Of a stretch of 64,000 nt of DNA, positions 33,982 through 41,738 are shown in pieces. A program made the position numbers and the translations under genes. Within the stretch, counting starts at the first letter, position 1; every line of letters begins with the position of its first letter. The DNA lies in the NCBI GenBank assembly GCA_002449765.1, contig DJXN01000002.1, positions 248,001-312,000 on the forward strand, read 5' to 3'. Source of the stretch: Fibrobacter sp. UBA7003 (GTDB taxonomy: Bacteria; Fibrobacterota; Fibrobacteria; Fibrobacterales; Fibrobacteraceae). A model generated the notes under the pieces. It was not told the DNA's origin. It made no database searches and worked only from the letters and a program-made list of their open reading frames with translations.

Positions 33982-35496
33982 CTAGCGGGCCACGGAATAA
34001 TATTCCGCAATCTTCTTCACGAGGGAATCCATAGTCGTCTCGTCAGACGTCACCGTTTCAAAGCCATGCTTGCGGGCGGCATTTTCCGTCATGCGACCGA
34101 TGCAGAACGAAAGGGACGGGCGTGCTTCCGCCATCTTGACAAAGTTCTCGACGGCGCTGGTGCTCGCGAATACGACGGCATCGGCGCCGGCAACGGCTTC
34201 GCGCTTCCATTCGGGAAGTTCTGTCACAGGGAGTGTCTCGTAAACGACCCAGCGGGTCGATTTCGGCAGGAGTTCCAACAGCGTATCGTCCGCGAGATTG
34301 CCTTGCAGGAGGAGAATGCGGGATTCATCGATTTCCCCCGCGGTCACCTTTGCCGCAAGCAACTTTCCAAGGCCTTCGCCGGTATGGTCTTCGGGCACGT
34401 AGTCGCAGCGGATGCCGTATTCGAGCAACTTCTTTTCGGTAATTTTGCCGACGCTCGCAATCTTCTTTCCGGCAAGGACGCGCACATCACAACCTGCGGC
34501 GAACAGCTGCCTGAAGAAACTTTCCACGCCGTTCGTGCTCGTGAAGGCGAGGATGTCGAAATTCGCGAGGGCTTTGAAATCGGCTGAGGAGATCCGCGCC
34601 TTCGCGGGGATGACATCCCTGGTTTCGATCATCGGGGTTTCGATGACTTCGGCGCCGAGAGCCGTGAGGCGTGCGGTAATCCCGCTGGCCTGCTTTGCGG
34701 CACGGGTCACCACGAGGCGCTTGCCGGCAAGAGGCAAGTTCTTTTTCCACGCGAGCGTTTGCCCGAGTTCTACGACGCCACCCATAATCGTAATCGCAGG
34801 TGCCGTCACGTTTTCGCGGGCAATCGTCTCTCCCGCAGTCTCGAGCGTCGCCATGACGGTGCGCTGGTACGGGGTCGTGCCCTTCTCGATAAAGGCGAGC
34901 GGCGTTTTCGGGTCCTTGCCGCATTCCATAAGCCGGCGGGCAATAAAATCCATGTTGGCGATGCCCATCAGGAATATGAGCGTGCCGGGGCACTTCGCGA
35001 GAGTCTCGAAGTCAAGGGAAAGGGGATCGCCCGACTCCGCCTTTTCATGGCCGGTAATGATATGGAAGCTCGTCGCAATCCCGCGATGACTTACAGGTAT
35101 GCCCGCATACGCAGGCACGGAGATTGCAGACGTGATGCCCGGGACCATCTCGAATTCGACGCCAGCGGCAACCAATTCCAAGGCCTCCTCGCCGCCACGC
35201 CCGAACACGAACGGGTCGCCGCCCTTGAGGCGCGCTATCACACCGCCGGGAACTTCCCCTGCGAACTGCACCAGAAGCTTGTTGATTTCAGACTGTTTGA
35301 CCTTATGGTGCGTCGGCATCTTGCCCACGTCTACCATCTTGGCCTTCGGATTGCAGAACCCGAGAATCGCAGGCGAAACGAGTCGGTCGTACACCACCAC
35401 GTCGGCCTTTTCCAGAATTTCCTTGCCACGGAGCGTCAACAGCCCCGGGTCTCCGGGACCTGCACCAATCAAGTAAACTTTTCCAGCACCGCTCAT
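33982..35496 (-). CDS. Uroporphyrinogen-III C-methyltransferase / uroporphyrinogen-III synthase fusion
   Basis: A 504-aa bifunctional enzyme (CobA-HemD). Residues 1-245 are the SAM-dependent methyltransferase: VYLIGAGPGDPGLLTLRG, YDRLVSPAIL, RLKGGDPFVFGRGGEE, VPGITSAISVPAYAGIPVSHRG. It makes precorrin-2 for siroheme. Residues about 255-504 are HemD (LAGKRLVVTRAAKQASGITARLTALGAEVIETP, LAFTSTNGVESFF, SVGKITEKKLLEYGI), which closes the tetrapyrrole ring. A type A palindromic repeat adds about ten residues (DVIPAKARIS) to the HemD part. GAAGG lies 8 nt before the ATG. Third gene of hemA-hemC-cobA/hemD. Confidence 0.94.
   Translation of the reverse strand: MSGAGKVYLIGAGPGDPGLLTLRGKEILEKADVVVYDRLVSPAILGFCNPKAKMVDVGKMPTHHKVKQSEINKLLVQFAGEVPGGVIARLKGGDPFVFGRGGEEALELVAAGVEFEMVPGITSAISVPAYAGIPVSHRGIATSFHIITGHEKAESGDPLSLDFETLAKCPGTLIFLMGIANMDFIARRLMECGKDPKTPLAFIEKGTTPYQRTVMATLETAGETIARENVTAPAITIMGGVVELGQTLAWKKNLPLAGKRLVVTRAAKQASGITARLTALGAEVIETPMIETRDVIPAKARISSADFKALANFDILAFTSTNGVESFFRQLFAAGCDVRVLAGKKIASVGKITEKKLLEYGIRCDYVPEDHTGEGLGKLLAAKVTAGEIDESRILLLQGNLADDTLLELLPKSTRWVVYETLPVTELPEWKREAVAGADAVVFASTSAVENFVKMAEARPSLSFCIGRMTENAARKHGFETVTSDETTMDSLVKKIAEYYSVAR
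34588..34616. repeat. Palindromic dispersed repeat, type A, in frame within cobA-hemD
   Basis: GGAGATCC[G]CGCCTTCGC...GACAT, one mismatch from the copy at 29736-29764. It is read in the same frame and direction (VIPAKARIS). It lies at a HemD surface-loop position, between the ETP and FKALANFDILAFTS segments. Confidence 0.85.
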
Positions 35497-35513
35497 TACA
35501 AACCTTCAATAAA

Positions 35514-36515
35514 CTACAACTGTTCGCGAATCTTGCCCGCAAGCGCAACACCCGCCTCGCGAGCCTGCATCACAGCATTTTCAAACGATTCGCCCACACC
35601 GGATTCAAGCGCACCAAACTGCACGCCATGTTCCGCACGGAGCAAGCGCTGTGAAGATTCGTCCCAGTAGATGCCGCGGATTTTCAAATTGCTCGCATCG
35701 GCGACGAATTCGGCAAAACTCGCCACCGGGAACTGGCAACCCGCATTGAGCGCCTTGAGGAAGGCCATCTCGGCAACTGCGATACAATAGGTGGGAGCGT
35801 CGTTCACGCGGGAAAGAATGGTCTGGATTCTATCGGTCGCAAGGCTCCCTCCAGAATGACAATCGGCCAAAGTTTCAATCGCGAGGATTCCCTGGCCAGA
35901 TGCAGGCAAAACTTTATCGGTATCGAAGTATTCCGTCACCTGGTCTGCAAGGCCCATGCGCTTGAGGCCTGCAGCCGCAAGCACGACGCCGTCGAGTTCA
36001 TCAAGTTTCGAGAGGCGCGTCTGGATATTCCCACGGATGGGCACGAATTCCAAGTCCGGACGGAGCGCCTTGAGCTGCACCACCCTGCGGATGCTGCCCG
36101 TACCGACGCGGGCACTCGAAGGCAGGTCCATAAAGTGCACGCCGCCTGCACCACCGCGGGCAATAAACGCATCGCGCGGGTCCTCGCGTTTGAGGACTGC
36201 GGCCAGCCTGAATTCCGGCAAGACTTCTGCCGGCATGTCCTTGAGGCTGTGGACCGCAATATCGGCGCGATCTTCGAGCAGCGCGACTTCGAGTTCTTTG
36301 ATGAACACACCCTTGCCACCGAAGCTCGCAAGGGACTTGTCGAGCCTTCGGTCGCCCTCGGTCGTCATCGTCACGAGTTCGTACGTGAGGCCCGGGTTCG
36401 CCGACACGAGGGCGTTGGCGGCAAGCGTAGTCTGCGCCACGGCAAGGGCGCTCTTGCGCGTTGCAATCCGCAGCGGGCGCACATTTCCGCCCTGCGAAAA
36501 AACGGCATTATTCAT
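35514..36515 (-). CDS. hemC: Porphobilinogen deaminase (hydroxymethylbilane synthase)
   Basis: Polymerises four porphobilinogens to hydroxymethylbilane. The 333-aa product shows LRIATRKSALAVAQT, DRRLDKSLASFGGKGVFIKELE, DIAVHSLKDMPAEV, VGTGSIRRVVQLKALRPDLEFVPIRGNIQTRLSKL, LPASGQGILAIE and the cofactor-binding loop LNAGCQFPVA (dipyrromethane Cys). A palindromic repeat adds about 12 residues (CHSGGSLATDRI) between the GQGILAIE strand and the FLKALNAGCQ helix. The ATG at 36515 overlaps the hemA stop by 8 nt, so the two are translationally coupled. Confidence 0.96.
   Translation of the reverse strand: MNNAVFSQGGNVRPLRIATRKSALAVAQTTLAANALVSANPGLTYELVTMTTEGDRRLDKSLASFGGKGVFIKELEVALLEDRADIAVHSLKDMPAEVLPEFRLAAVLKREDPRDAFIARGGAGGVHFMDLPSSARVGTGSIRRVVQLKALRPDLEFVPIRGNIQTRLSKLDELDGVVLAAAGLKRMGLADQVTEYFDTDKVLPASGQGILAIETLADCHSGGSLATDRIQTILSRVNDAPTYCIAVAEMAFLKALNAGCQFPVASFAEFVADASNLKIRGIYWDESSQRLLRAEHGVQFGALESGVGESFENAVMQAREAGVALAGKIREQL
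35826..35861. repeat. Dispersed repeat, type C, in frame within hemC
   Basis: Minus strand: TGTCATTCTGGAGGG, 10 nt, CCGATAGAATC. Both arms are identical to those of 41216-41249 inside ahbAB, which lies in the opposite orientation relative to its gene. Confidence 0.8.
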
Positions 36516-37773
36516 CGCTTGCCTCCAGGCACTTGAGGAACACCTTCACGTCTTCGGGCGAATTGCCCGCCTTTACCTTGTACAGGTAATCGTTCGCCAT
36601 CTTCTTCGCAAAGCGTTCGTACATCATGCGGATGCGTTCGCGTTCATTTTCCGGCAAGTCGGGCATCGAGCGCAACAGCTTTTCGGATTCCTCGTTCGCG
36701 GTTGCAACCATCCTGTCGGCATGCACGCGGATATCCTTCGAAACCTCGTCCATGCGGTACCACTGCAAGAACTCGTCCAGGCCTTCCTTCAAGATCTTCT
36801 GCGCGGCCTCGAGTTCCACCATGCGCAGGCGGCGGTTCTCCGAAACAATCTTTTCGAGGTCATCGACGCACACGTACTGCACGCCGGGAATTTCGCCAAT
36901 GGAGGCTACCGCATTGCGCGGGCTACCGAGGTCAATAATCAAGCGTTTCCGTCGGTCGGTCACTTCGGCTGGTTCGGCAGGCTCACCAACCAACTCAGTG
37001 ACCTTCTCGAATTCATCCTTCGTGATAAGGGGTTCCTGGCAGATGCTGCACAGTACGACAACATCGCACTTGCCCAGCACCTTGTAGCGGTCCTCGAGCT
37101 TCACGGGGGTGAGCACGTCTGCAAACTTTTCGGCATTTGCGAAAGTTCTGCTGCTCGCAAAGATATTCGTGGTGTATTCCTGCACGTACTTGAGCATCAG
37201 GGAACCCATCTCGCCTAGGCCCACGATATACACGGAGCGGTTTTCGAGGTCATCGAACGTGCGCTGCACCTGCTTCATCGCCAAAAACGGGATGTTGCAA
37301 CTGAGCTTGCTCAGGTTTGTCTCCGTCTTGATGCGTTTGGTGGTGTGGATTGCCCCCTGGAATAACTTGTTGAGGCTGTTCCCCGTCGCATGCAGGTTGT
37401 GCGCCGTCTCGTAGGCACGGCCAATCTGGTGCAGAATCTGGTCCTCGCCCACGGCCACGGAATCGAGCCCAGCAGACACGTTCATCACATGATGCGCAAC
37501 GTCGTCACCCGTCTTAAAGTAAAAAAACTTCGCAAAATCCTCGAACCTTTGCCCCGCAAGCTTGCACACGTACTGCACGAGTTCCGCCTCGGCAATATCC
37601 CTGTCCGATGCCACGTAGACTTCGGTACGGTTGCACGTCGCAAGAATCAGGAGTTCGTCAAACGGAGAATGGCCGAGCGCTTCCGTCTTCACTTCCATCG
37701 GGATGTAAAACTTCTCGCGGACTGCGATTTCGGCCACCTTGTGGCTCATGCCTGCCATGTAGATTTTGCGCAT
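36508..37773 (-). CDS. hemA: Glutamyl-tRNA reductase
   Basis: First step of C5-pathway tetrapyrrole synthesis: NADPH reduction of Glu-tRNA to glutamate-1-semialdehyde. The 421-aa product has the catalytic Cys in LILATCNRTEVYV, AGLDSVAVGEDQILHQIGRAYETA, the NADPH domain VYIVGLGEMGSLML, and the LIIDLGSPRN strand. A palindromic repeat supplies about 16 extra residues (TELVGEPAEPAEVTDRR) just before that strand. The frame extends 15 codons upstream, but a TATCTTTG box 4 nt before the ATG and the family start (MRKIYMAGMSHKVA) place it at 37773. First gene of the hem operon. Confidence 0.95.
   Translation of the reverse strand: MRKIYMAGMSHKVAEIAVREKFYIPMEVKTEALGHSPFDELLILATCNRTEVYVASDRDIAEAELVQYVCKLAGQRFEDFAKFFYFKTGDDVAHHVMNVSAGLDSVAVGEDQILHQIGRAYETAHNLHATGNSLNKLFQGAIHTTKRIKTETNLSKLSCNIPFLAMKQVQRTFDDLENRSVYIVGLGEMGSLMLKYVQEYTTNIFASSRTFANAEKFADVLTPVKLEDRYKVLGKCDVVVLCSICQEPLITKDEFEKVTELVGEPAEPAEVTDRRKRLIIDLGSPRNAVASIGEIPGVQYVCVDDLEKIVSENRRLRMVELEAAQKILKEGLDEFLQWYRMDEVSKDIRVHADRMVATANEESEKLLRSMPDLPENERERIRMMYERFAKKMANDYLYKVKAGNSPEDVKVFLKCLEASDE
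36958..37003. repeat. Nested palindromic repeat, type B, in frame within hemA
   Basis: Outer arms GGTCACT (36958-36964) and AGTGACC (36997-37003) enclose a second copy-like core with GGTGAGCCTGCCGAACC on the minus strand. The TGAGC-TG-CGAA core resembles the repeat nested at 49097-49123. Confidence 0.65.
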
Positions 37774-37777
37774 GGCC

Positions 37778-37785
37778 CAAAGATA
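37778..37785 (-). promoter_or_regulatory. Putative promoter box TATCTTTG before hemA
   Basis: Exact TAnnTTTG, 4 nt before the ATG and preceded by a T-rich run. No Shine-Dalgarno is possible at this spacing, so a leaderless mRNA is implied. Confidence 0.55.
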
Positions 37786-37866
37786 GAAAAAGAAATCCCT
37801 GCACAGAGGCAGGGACAACCAATTACTGCAGTTGCCGCAAAACTATACGGCGTCAAGCACTAGGAA

Positions 37867-38606
37867 TTACTGGCACGAATTATAGCGGCCGACGAACTGT
37901 ATGAAGAAATCTTGCGGGGAACCAACTTCATCATTAAATTCCAACGTGACGGCTGCTACCTTTTTTAATGCTTCTGCTCGATCAATTTTTTTACCCCAAC
38001 CGCCCTGTTTGAAATTGTCCCATGGAATATTTACAACAGACATTTCAGACGTCTTGGGCAACTTGTAGTTGAAATTATCATAATCAACTACGACTGCCTC
38101 ATTCTCGACAGGAATCTCTAAATAAAAGTCTACCGTAGACTTGTAAACAATACAGAGACCATCCCAATCTGTAACATCAGCGCCCTTTCGGGCTCCCACG
38201 ATATAATACCCATCATTTAGAGACTTATTATGTCCTGTATTTACCCAACTATATGTCCAAGCCCCCTTAATCTCTTGTTTAAGCCCGCACCACATGTCGC
38301 CACAAGCGATAGACCCAGAAGAGGAAGAAGACGAACTATAGTCCACACCACGTACTTCTACAGTCGGACACGAAATCGTTCCCCCAAAAATCGGATTCGA
38401 CAAACCAACTTCTACTCCCACAATTACGCTGGAATAGGGTCCACCAACCGTAATTTTTCCACTAAACTCGTGAGAAAACCGCATTGACATGTATGGAGTC
38501 TCATCTAAATAAAGCCCAGCATCCATGTTCCCCGGAAAGGACGAATCCAATCTTGGACTGATTATATAACCATCATTACAGCCGTCAACCTTCCAATAAA
38601 TTTTGC
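37867..38606 (-). pseudogene. N-terminally truncated Fibrobacter surface-protein remnant with a CBM-like domain
   Basis: The open frame enters from the 3' end of the neighbouring CotH gene (in another frame) without its own start. Its first protein-like residues begin right after that gene's stop (SKIYWKVDGCNDGYII). It contains a Ser run (SSSSSSSG) linker and a beta-sandwich-like C-terminal domain (VDFYLEIPVENEAVVVDYDN, VVNIPWDNFKQGGWG) resembling the CIA30/CBM-type modules of Fibrobacter. It ends GRYNSCQ. The base composition is clearly more AT-rich than both neighbours. No signal peptide or RBS is visible. It is best read as a 5'-deleted gene; expression from a non-canonical start cannot be excluded. 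Confidence 0.6.
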
Positions 38607-39878
38607 TTAGGATCCATCGTTCAATTCGGCATCGATCCACTGAAAACGCCGTTCCATCCAGTCCAGCATGACCGAAATGGCCTCTGCATAGTCCTCGTAG
38701 GGCTCCTTGAGCGCCCAGTTCTCGGTATTGCTCATTATCGGCCAACGCCGGTATTCGTTCTTGACGGCCTTTTCGATGATGGCCCTATACAGGGGGACGC
38801 TGTCGGCCAGGGCGTGGATTGTCTCGCGGTGTTCCATCCAATACAGCCTCGCCTCCTCTTTCACTTCCGGGCTCCGGAACATGGAACCGAACCACCTGTA
38901 TTTCCGGATGTACCAACCGTCGAAACCGCGGTTCCGCTCGTAGGATTCGTTGCCGAAAGATATATCGAAATCCCAAATCGGGCCAAAATGAATCTTGCCG
39001 CCCTTCTGCCATGTCATGAAAATGCTTCTGCCAAAATTGGCATCCTCGTTCTTCGAGAATTCCTGGACCCAGTAATAGGGCATAAAATCGTCCATATCCA
39101 CCCATTCCGCGACAGCACCGCTATCTATGGTGCAGGCCCGCTGCAGGCAGCGTTCAAAGTCACACAGGTGCGTTCGCAAAAGCTCCATCGACTCCTGCGA
39201 CACATTCTTGGGAGACCTCACGTGGAACGGTTCTCCCGTGCACGAACGAAAGAACGGTGAATCTATCTTCTTTTCGCCTTCCTTCTCGAAAAGGAACGAG
39301 GTGTCGTTTTCCGCGATGTTCACGCGTTCCTTCGCGACCTTGACCGATTCCATGAGGAGGTAGAGCCCCATATACCTGCGGTTCAAGTAAAGTTCCACAA
39401 AGCGGCAGCGCGGCGTGTACGGCATGCCCAACCATTCCGAAAGACGCGTTGCCATATAGTTTCGCAGGTGCGCCTTGTCGCCATAGTTGGCCACAAGCAC
39501 CCAGTCACGACTTGCGGGCATTCCAAGAAAGGCGAGTTTATCCTTAAATTCCAGTTTCAGGCCGTACTTGGGCATCTTGAAACTCGAATTGCCACGACCA
39601 TGGACTGTCAGCTCCAGGACTTCGCTTTCGGGGCCCGACTCCCCATAAATTTGAAGAAGCGAAGGATGGATTGTTTCCCGGTCGCGGATGCCCGAAAAAT
39701 TCTCGGTTTCGATGACAATACGTGGCAAGTCTGCATAGGGATATTCGGAATCGTCGAGCGGCAAATAGTCGGGAGACGGGTCGGTCGTCTCGTTCTGGCA
39801 TCCGACCACACAACAGCCAAAGCACAGAAGCACCGCAACTGCAACCGGCAATATGCACTGTCGAAAATGTTCACGCAT
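38607..39878 (-). CDS. CotH-kinase family lipoprotein
   Basis: A 423-aa lipoprotein: the signal MREHFRQCILPVAVAVLLCF ends in a lipobox at GCCVVGC, then an acidic spacer. The CotH domain has LTVHGRGNSSFKMPKYGLKLEF, WVLVANYGDKAHLRNYMATRLS, RFVELYLNRRYMGLYLLMESVKV and the metal/ATP-site motif FGPIWDFDISFGN. It is shorter than the CotH protein at 17993 and lacks the lamin-tail part. The frame is open 153 codons further, but those are antisense to the neighbour; the lipoprotein signal fixes the start at 39878. Divergent from the barrel gene at 39915, with only 36 nt between starts. Confidence 0.87.
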   Translation of the reverse strand: MREHFRQCILPVAVAVLLCFGCCVVGCQNETTDPSPDYLPLDDSEYPYADLPRIVIETENFSGIRDRETIHPSLLQIYGESGPESEVLELTVHGRGNSSFKMPKYGLKLEFKDKLAFLGMPASRDWVLVANYGDKAHLRNYMATRLSEWLGMPYTPRCRFVELYLNRRYMGLYLLMESVKVAKERVNIAENDTSFLFEKEGEKKIDSPFFRSCTGEPFHVRSPKNVSQESMELLRTHLCDFERCLQRACTIDSGAVAEWVDMDDFMPYYWVQEFSKNEDANFGRSIFMTWQKGGKIHFGPIWDFDISFGNESYERNRGFDGWYIRKYRWFGSMFRSPEVKEEARLYWMEHRETIHALADSVPLYRAIIEKAVKNEYRRWPIMSNTENWALKEPYEDYAEAISVMLDWMERRFQWIDAELNDGS

Positions 39879-39901
39879 CCTGCATCTAAAATAACAATTT
39901 T

Positions 39902-39909
39902 TATCTTTC
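39902..39909 (+). promoter_or_regulatory. Putative promoter box TATCTTTC
   Basis: TATCTTTC, then 5 nt, then ATG at 39915. No Shine-Dalgarno. Confidence 0.5.
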
Positions 39910-39914
39910 TCCCC

Positions 39915-40727
39915 ATGAAACCGGCAATCGCATGCACCTTGTTTTTGTTCGCCGTGGCGGCACACGCCACCGAGGTCCTGCATCCGATTCTGCCGCCCGC
40001 AAGCAGCCTCAGCATCCAGGGAACCGAGGAACTGGACGAAGATGTCTACAGCACAGACATGGCAGTCTCGCTGGAATACGCCCCGCTTTCGCGTATCAGC
40101 CTTTATGTCGACGGCTCCTTCCGTTTCATGAGCTACAGCTACGAGTATTCGACCGAAGGGTATCTCCACAACTACTGCAACCTGCACGTGAACGGATTCA
40201 ACGAGACGTATGCGGGAATCCGCGGGATCCTGTATAAAAACATCGGGCTCGATCTGGGCTGGAGATTCCCGCCCGGCGAAGGATCGCAAAAGAACCGGTT
40301 CCACCGCCTCAACGTCGAACCGTTCACTTACCTGCAATTTTCAAGGCACCTCGTTTTAGGCACCTCCCTGCGCTACAACATGTTCCTCGAAGACAAGAAC
40401 TACATGCCGGGCGATGAAATCGGCATCAAGGCGTCCTTCGTGTGGAAACTCGGCTGGAACGACTCTCTCCATACAGGTTGGAAATTTAGCGAGGTATTCC
40501 TCTACCAGGCGCGCATCACGGATTCCGAGAACAGAAACCTCGACAAGCGCTTCCGCAAGATGGACGACAAATACCGGGGTTATAAAATGAAATTCGATGC
40601 CACCCGCTTCTTCAGAATCTACGGGCTACCGGTCGGCATCGGTTTCAACTACGAAATCCACGACGGGACCCTCTTCGGATTCGAGACGGGACACCGCGTG
40701 GGAATATACCTGCAGGCCACCCCTTAG
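39915..40727 (+). CDS. Outer-membrane beta-barrel protein of unknown function
   Basis: A 270-aa exported protein with signal peptide MKPAIACTLFLFAVAAHA. Alternating amphipathic strands follow (MAVSLEYAPLSRISLYVDGS, YAGIRGILYKNIGLDLGWRF, FTYLQFSRHLVLGTSLRYN), ending GHRVGIYLQATP, all consistent with a small outer-membrane barrel. I recognise no specific family. The start at 39915 is set by the signal peptide; the 149 upstream codons overlap the divergent CotH gene and are noise. It is convergent with ahbAB. Confidence 0.75.
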   Translation: MKPAIACTLFLFAVAAHATEVLHPILPPASSLSIQGTEELDEDVYSTDMAVSLEYAPLSRISLYVDGSFRFMSYSYEYSTEGYLHNYCNLHVNGFNETYAGIRGILYKNIGLDLGWRFPPGEGSQKNRFHRLNVEPFTYLQFSRHLVLGTSLRYNMFLEDKNYMPGDEIGIKASFVWKLGWNDSLHTGWKFSEVFLYQARITDSENRNLDKRFRKMDDKYRGYKMKFDATRFFRIYGLPVGIGFNYEIHDGTLFGFETGHRVGIYLQATP

Positions 40728-40748
40728 GCTATATTTCTGACAGCGCCG

Positions 40749-41738
40749 CTAGGCGAAAAAATCAAAGCTTGTTTTCTTGAGTTCGCGGAGGGAATGGAGC
40801 ACGACATAATCGGGACTCCCGATAGATTCCGCGGCACCCTTTATGAATGTTTCGAGTTCCGCGGCAGACTGGGCATGCATCATCGCATAGAGCGTGTAAG
40901 GGAAGCCTTCGAAGGAAGGGCGCTCGTAACAATGGGATACATAGGGCTTTTGCGCGAGGACATCGCCGGCAGAGCCCGGGGCATCAAAGCACACCATCGC
41001 ATTGAACGCGAAACCCGCATCCTGGTGCCGAAGGATAGCCCCGAAACGGCGCATCCTCTTTTGCGCAAGGTCGTCGCGGAGGGCCTCGATAGGAACACCC
41101 CAGTCCGCAAACGGCGTGAGCGAATGCGGGATGTCGCCACAGGCGATGCGGATGCGGGCCCTGTCGGACGACGACAACGCGGTAACGAATTGCACACCCC
41201 GATCATCATTCCCGCTGTCATTCTGGAGGGGCAAAGCCCCGATAGAATCACGGAAATCTTCATTTCTTTCGTCTGCGCCCTTCCCCATCACCGTGTTTAT
41301 CTTAAACTTTTTCGTTGCGGCAAGGATATGCACGTCGTGCAAATCCGTAGTGGAGCAAAGCCCCTCGACAACCGCACGAATTTCACCTTCGGACTCCGCG
41401 ATAACGGTAAACCAGACGTTGTATTCGTGGGAGCGCACATAGTTGTGCGTAATCGCAGGGATCCCGTTGACTGCAGTTGCGAATTTATCCACATCAGAAA
41501 CCTTGCCCGCACAGAGCCGCGAAATAAAGCCGAGTTTTTGCGAGTCGTAGATGCCACCGATGCGACGGACAATCCCAGAATTGCGGAGGTTCTCGACCGC
41601 TTCGAAGACAGCCTGTTCGGTGACGGTTTCACCCTCTCCTCGCCCATTCAGGACATCCGTAAGCACACGATAAGGGCGCTCTTCCAGCGGGAAGGCGTCC
41701 TGAATGGTATCCAGAAGCGTTTGTTCGAGCGGGGTCAG
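40749..41738 (-). CDS. Siroheme decarboxylase, fused AhbA-AhbB (NirDL-like)
   Basis: A 329-aa fusion of two Lrp/AsnC-like domains that decarboxylate siroheme to 12,18-didecarboxysiroheme. Domain 1 (TPLEQTLLDTIQDAFPLEERPYRVLTD ... LRNSGIVRRIGGIYDSQKLGF ... THNYVRSHEYNVWFTVIAE) and domain 2 (FGAILRHQDAGFAFNAMVCF ... KPYVSHCYERPSFEGFPYTLYAMMHA) show the paired family motifs. A type C repeat lengthens the interdomain linker (DSIGALPLQNDSG). No ATG, GTG or good site fits. A CTG at 41738 lies 6-7 nt after GAGGAAA, overlaps the ahbC stop (CTGA) and matches the family N-terminus. A TTG at 41765 is the alternative. Confidence 0.85.
   Translation of the reverse strand: MTPLEQTLLDTIQDAFPLEERPYRVLTDVLNGRGEGETVTEQAVFEAVENLRNSGIVRRIGGIYDSQKLGFISRLCAGKVSDVDKFATAVNGIPAITHNYVRSHEYNVWFTVIAESEGEIRAVVEGLCSTTDLHDVHILAATKKFKINTVMGKGADERNEDFRDSIGALPLQNDSGNDDRGVQFVTALSSSDRARIRIACGDIPHSLTPFADWGVPIEALRDDLAQKRMRRFGAILRHQDAGFAFNAMVCFDAPGSAGDVLAQKPYVSHCYERPSFEGFPYTLYAMMHAQSAAELETFIKGAAESIGSPDYVVLHSLRELKKTSFDFFA
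41216..41249. repeat. Dispersed repeat, type C, in frame within ahbAB
   Basis: Plus strand: TGTCATTCTGGAGGG, GCAAAGCC, CCGATAGAATC, with an inner GGGG-CAAA-GCCCC hairpin. The same arms occur in hemC at 35826-35861, read there in the opposite sense. Confidence 0.8.
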
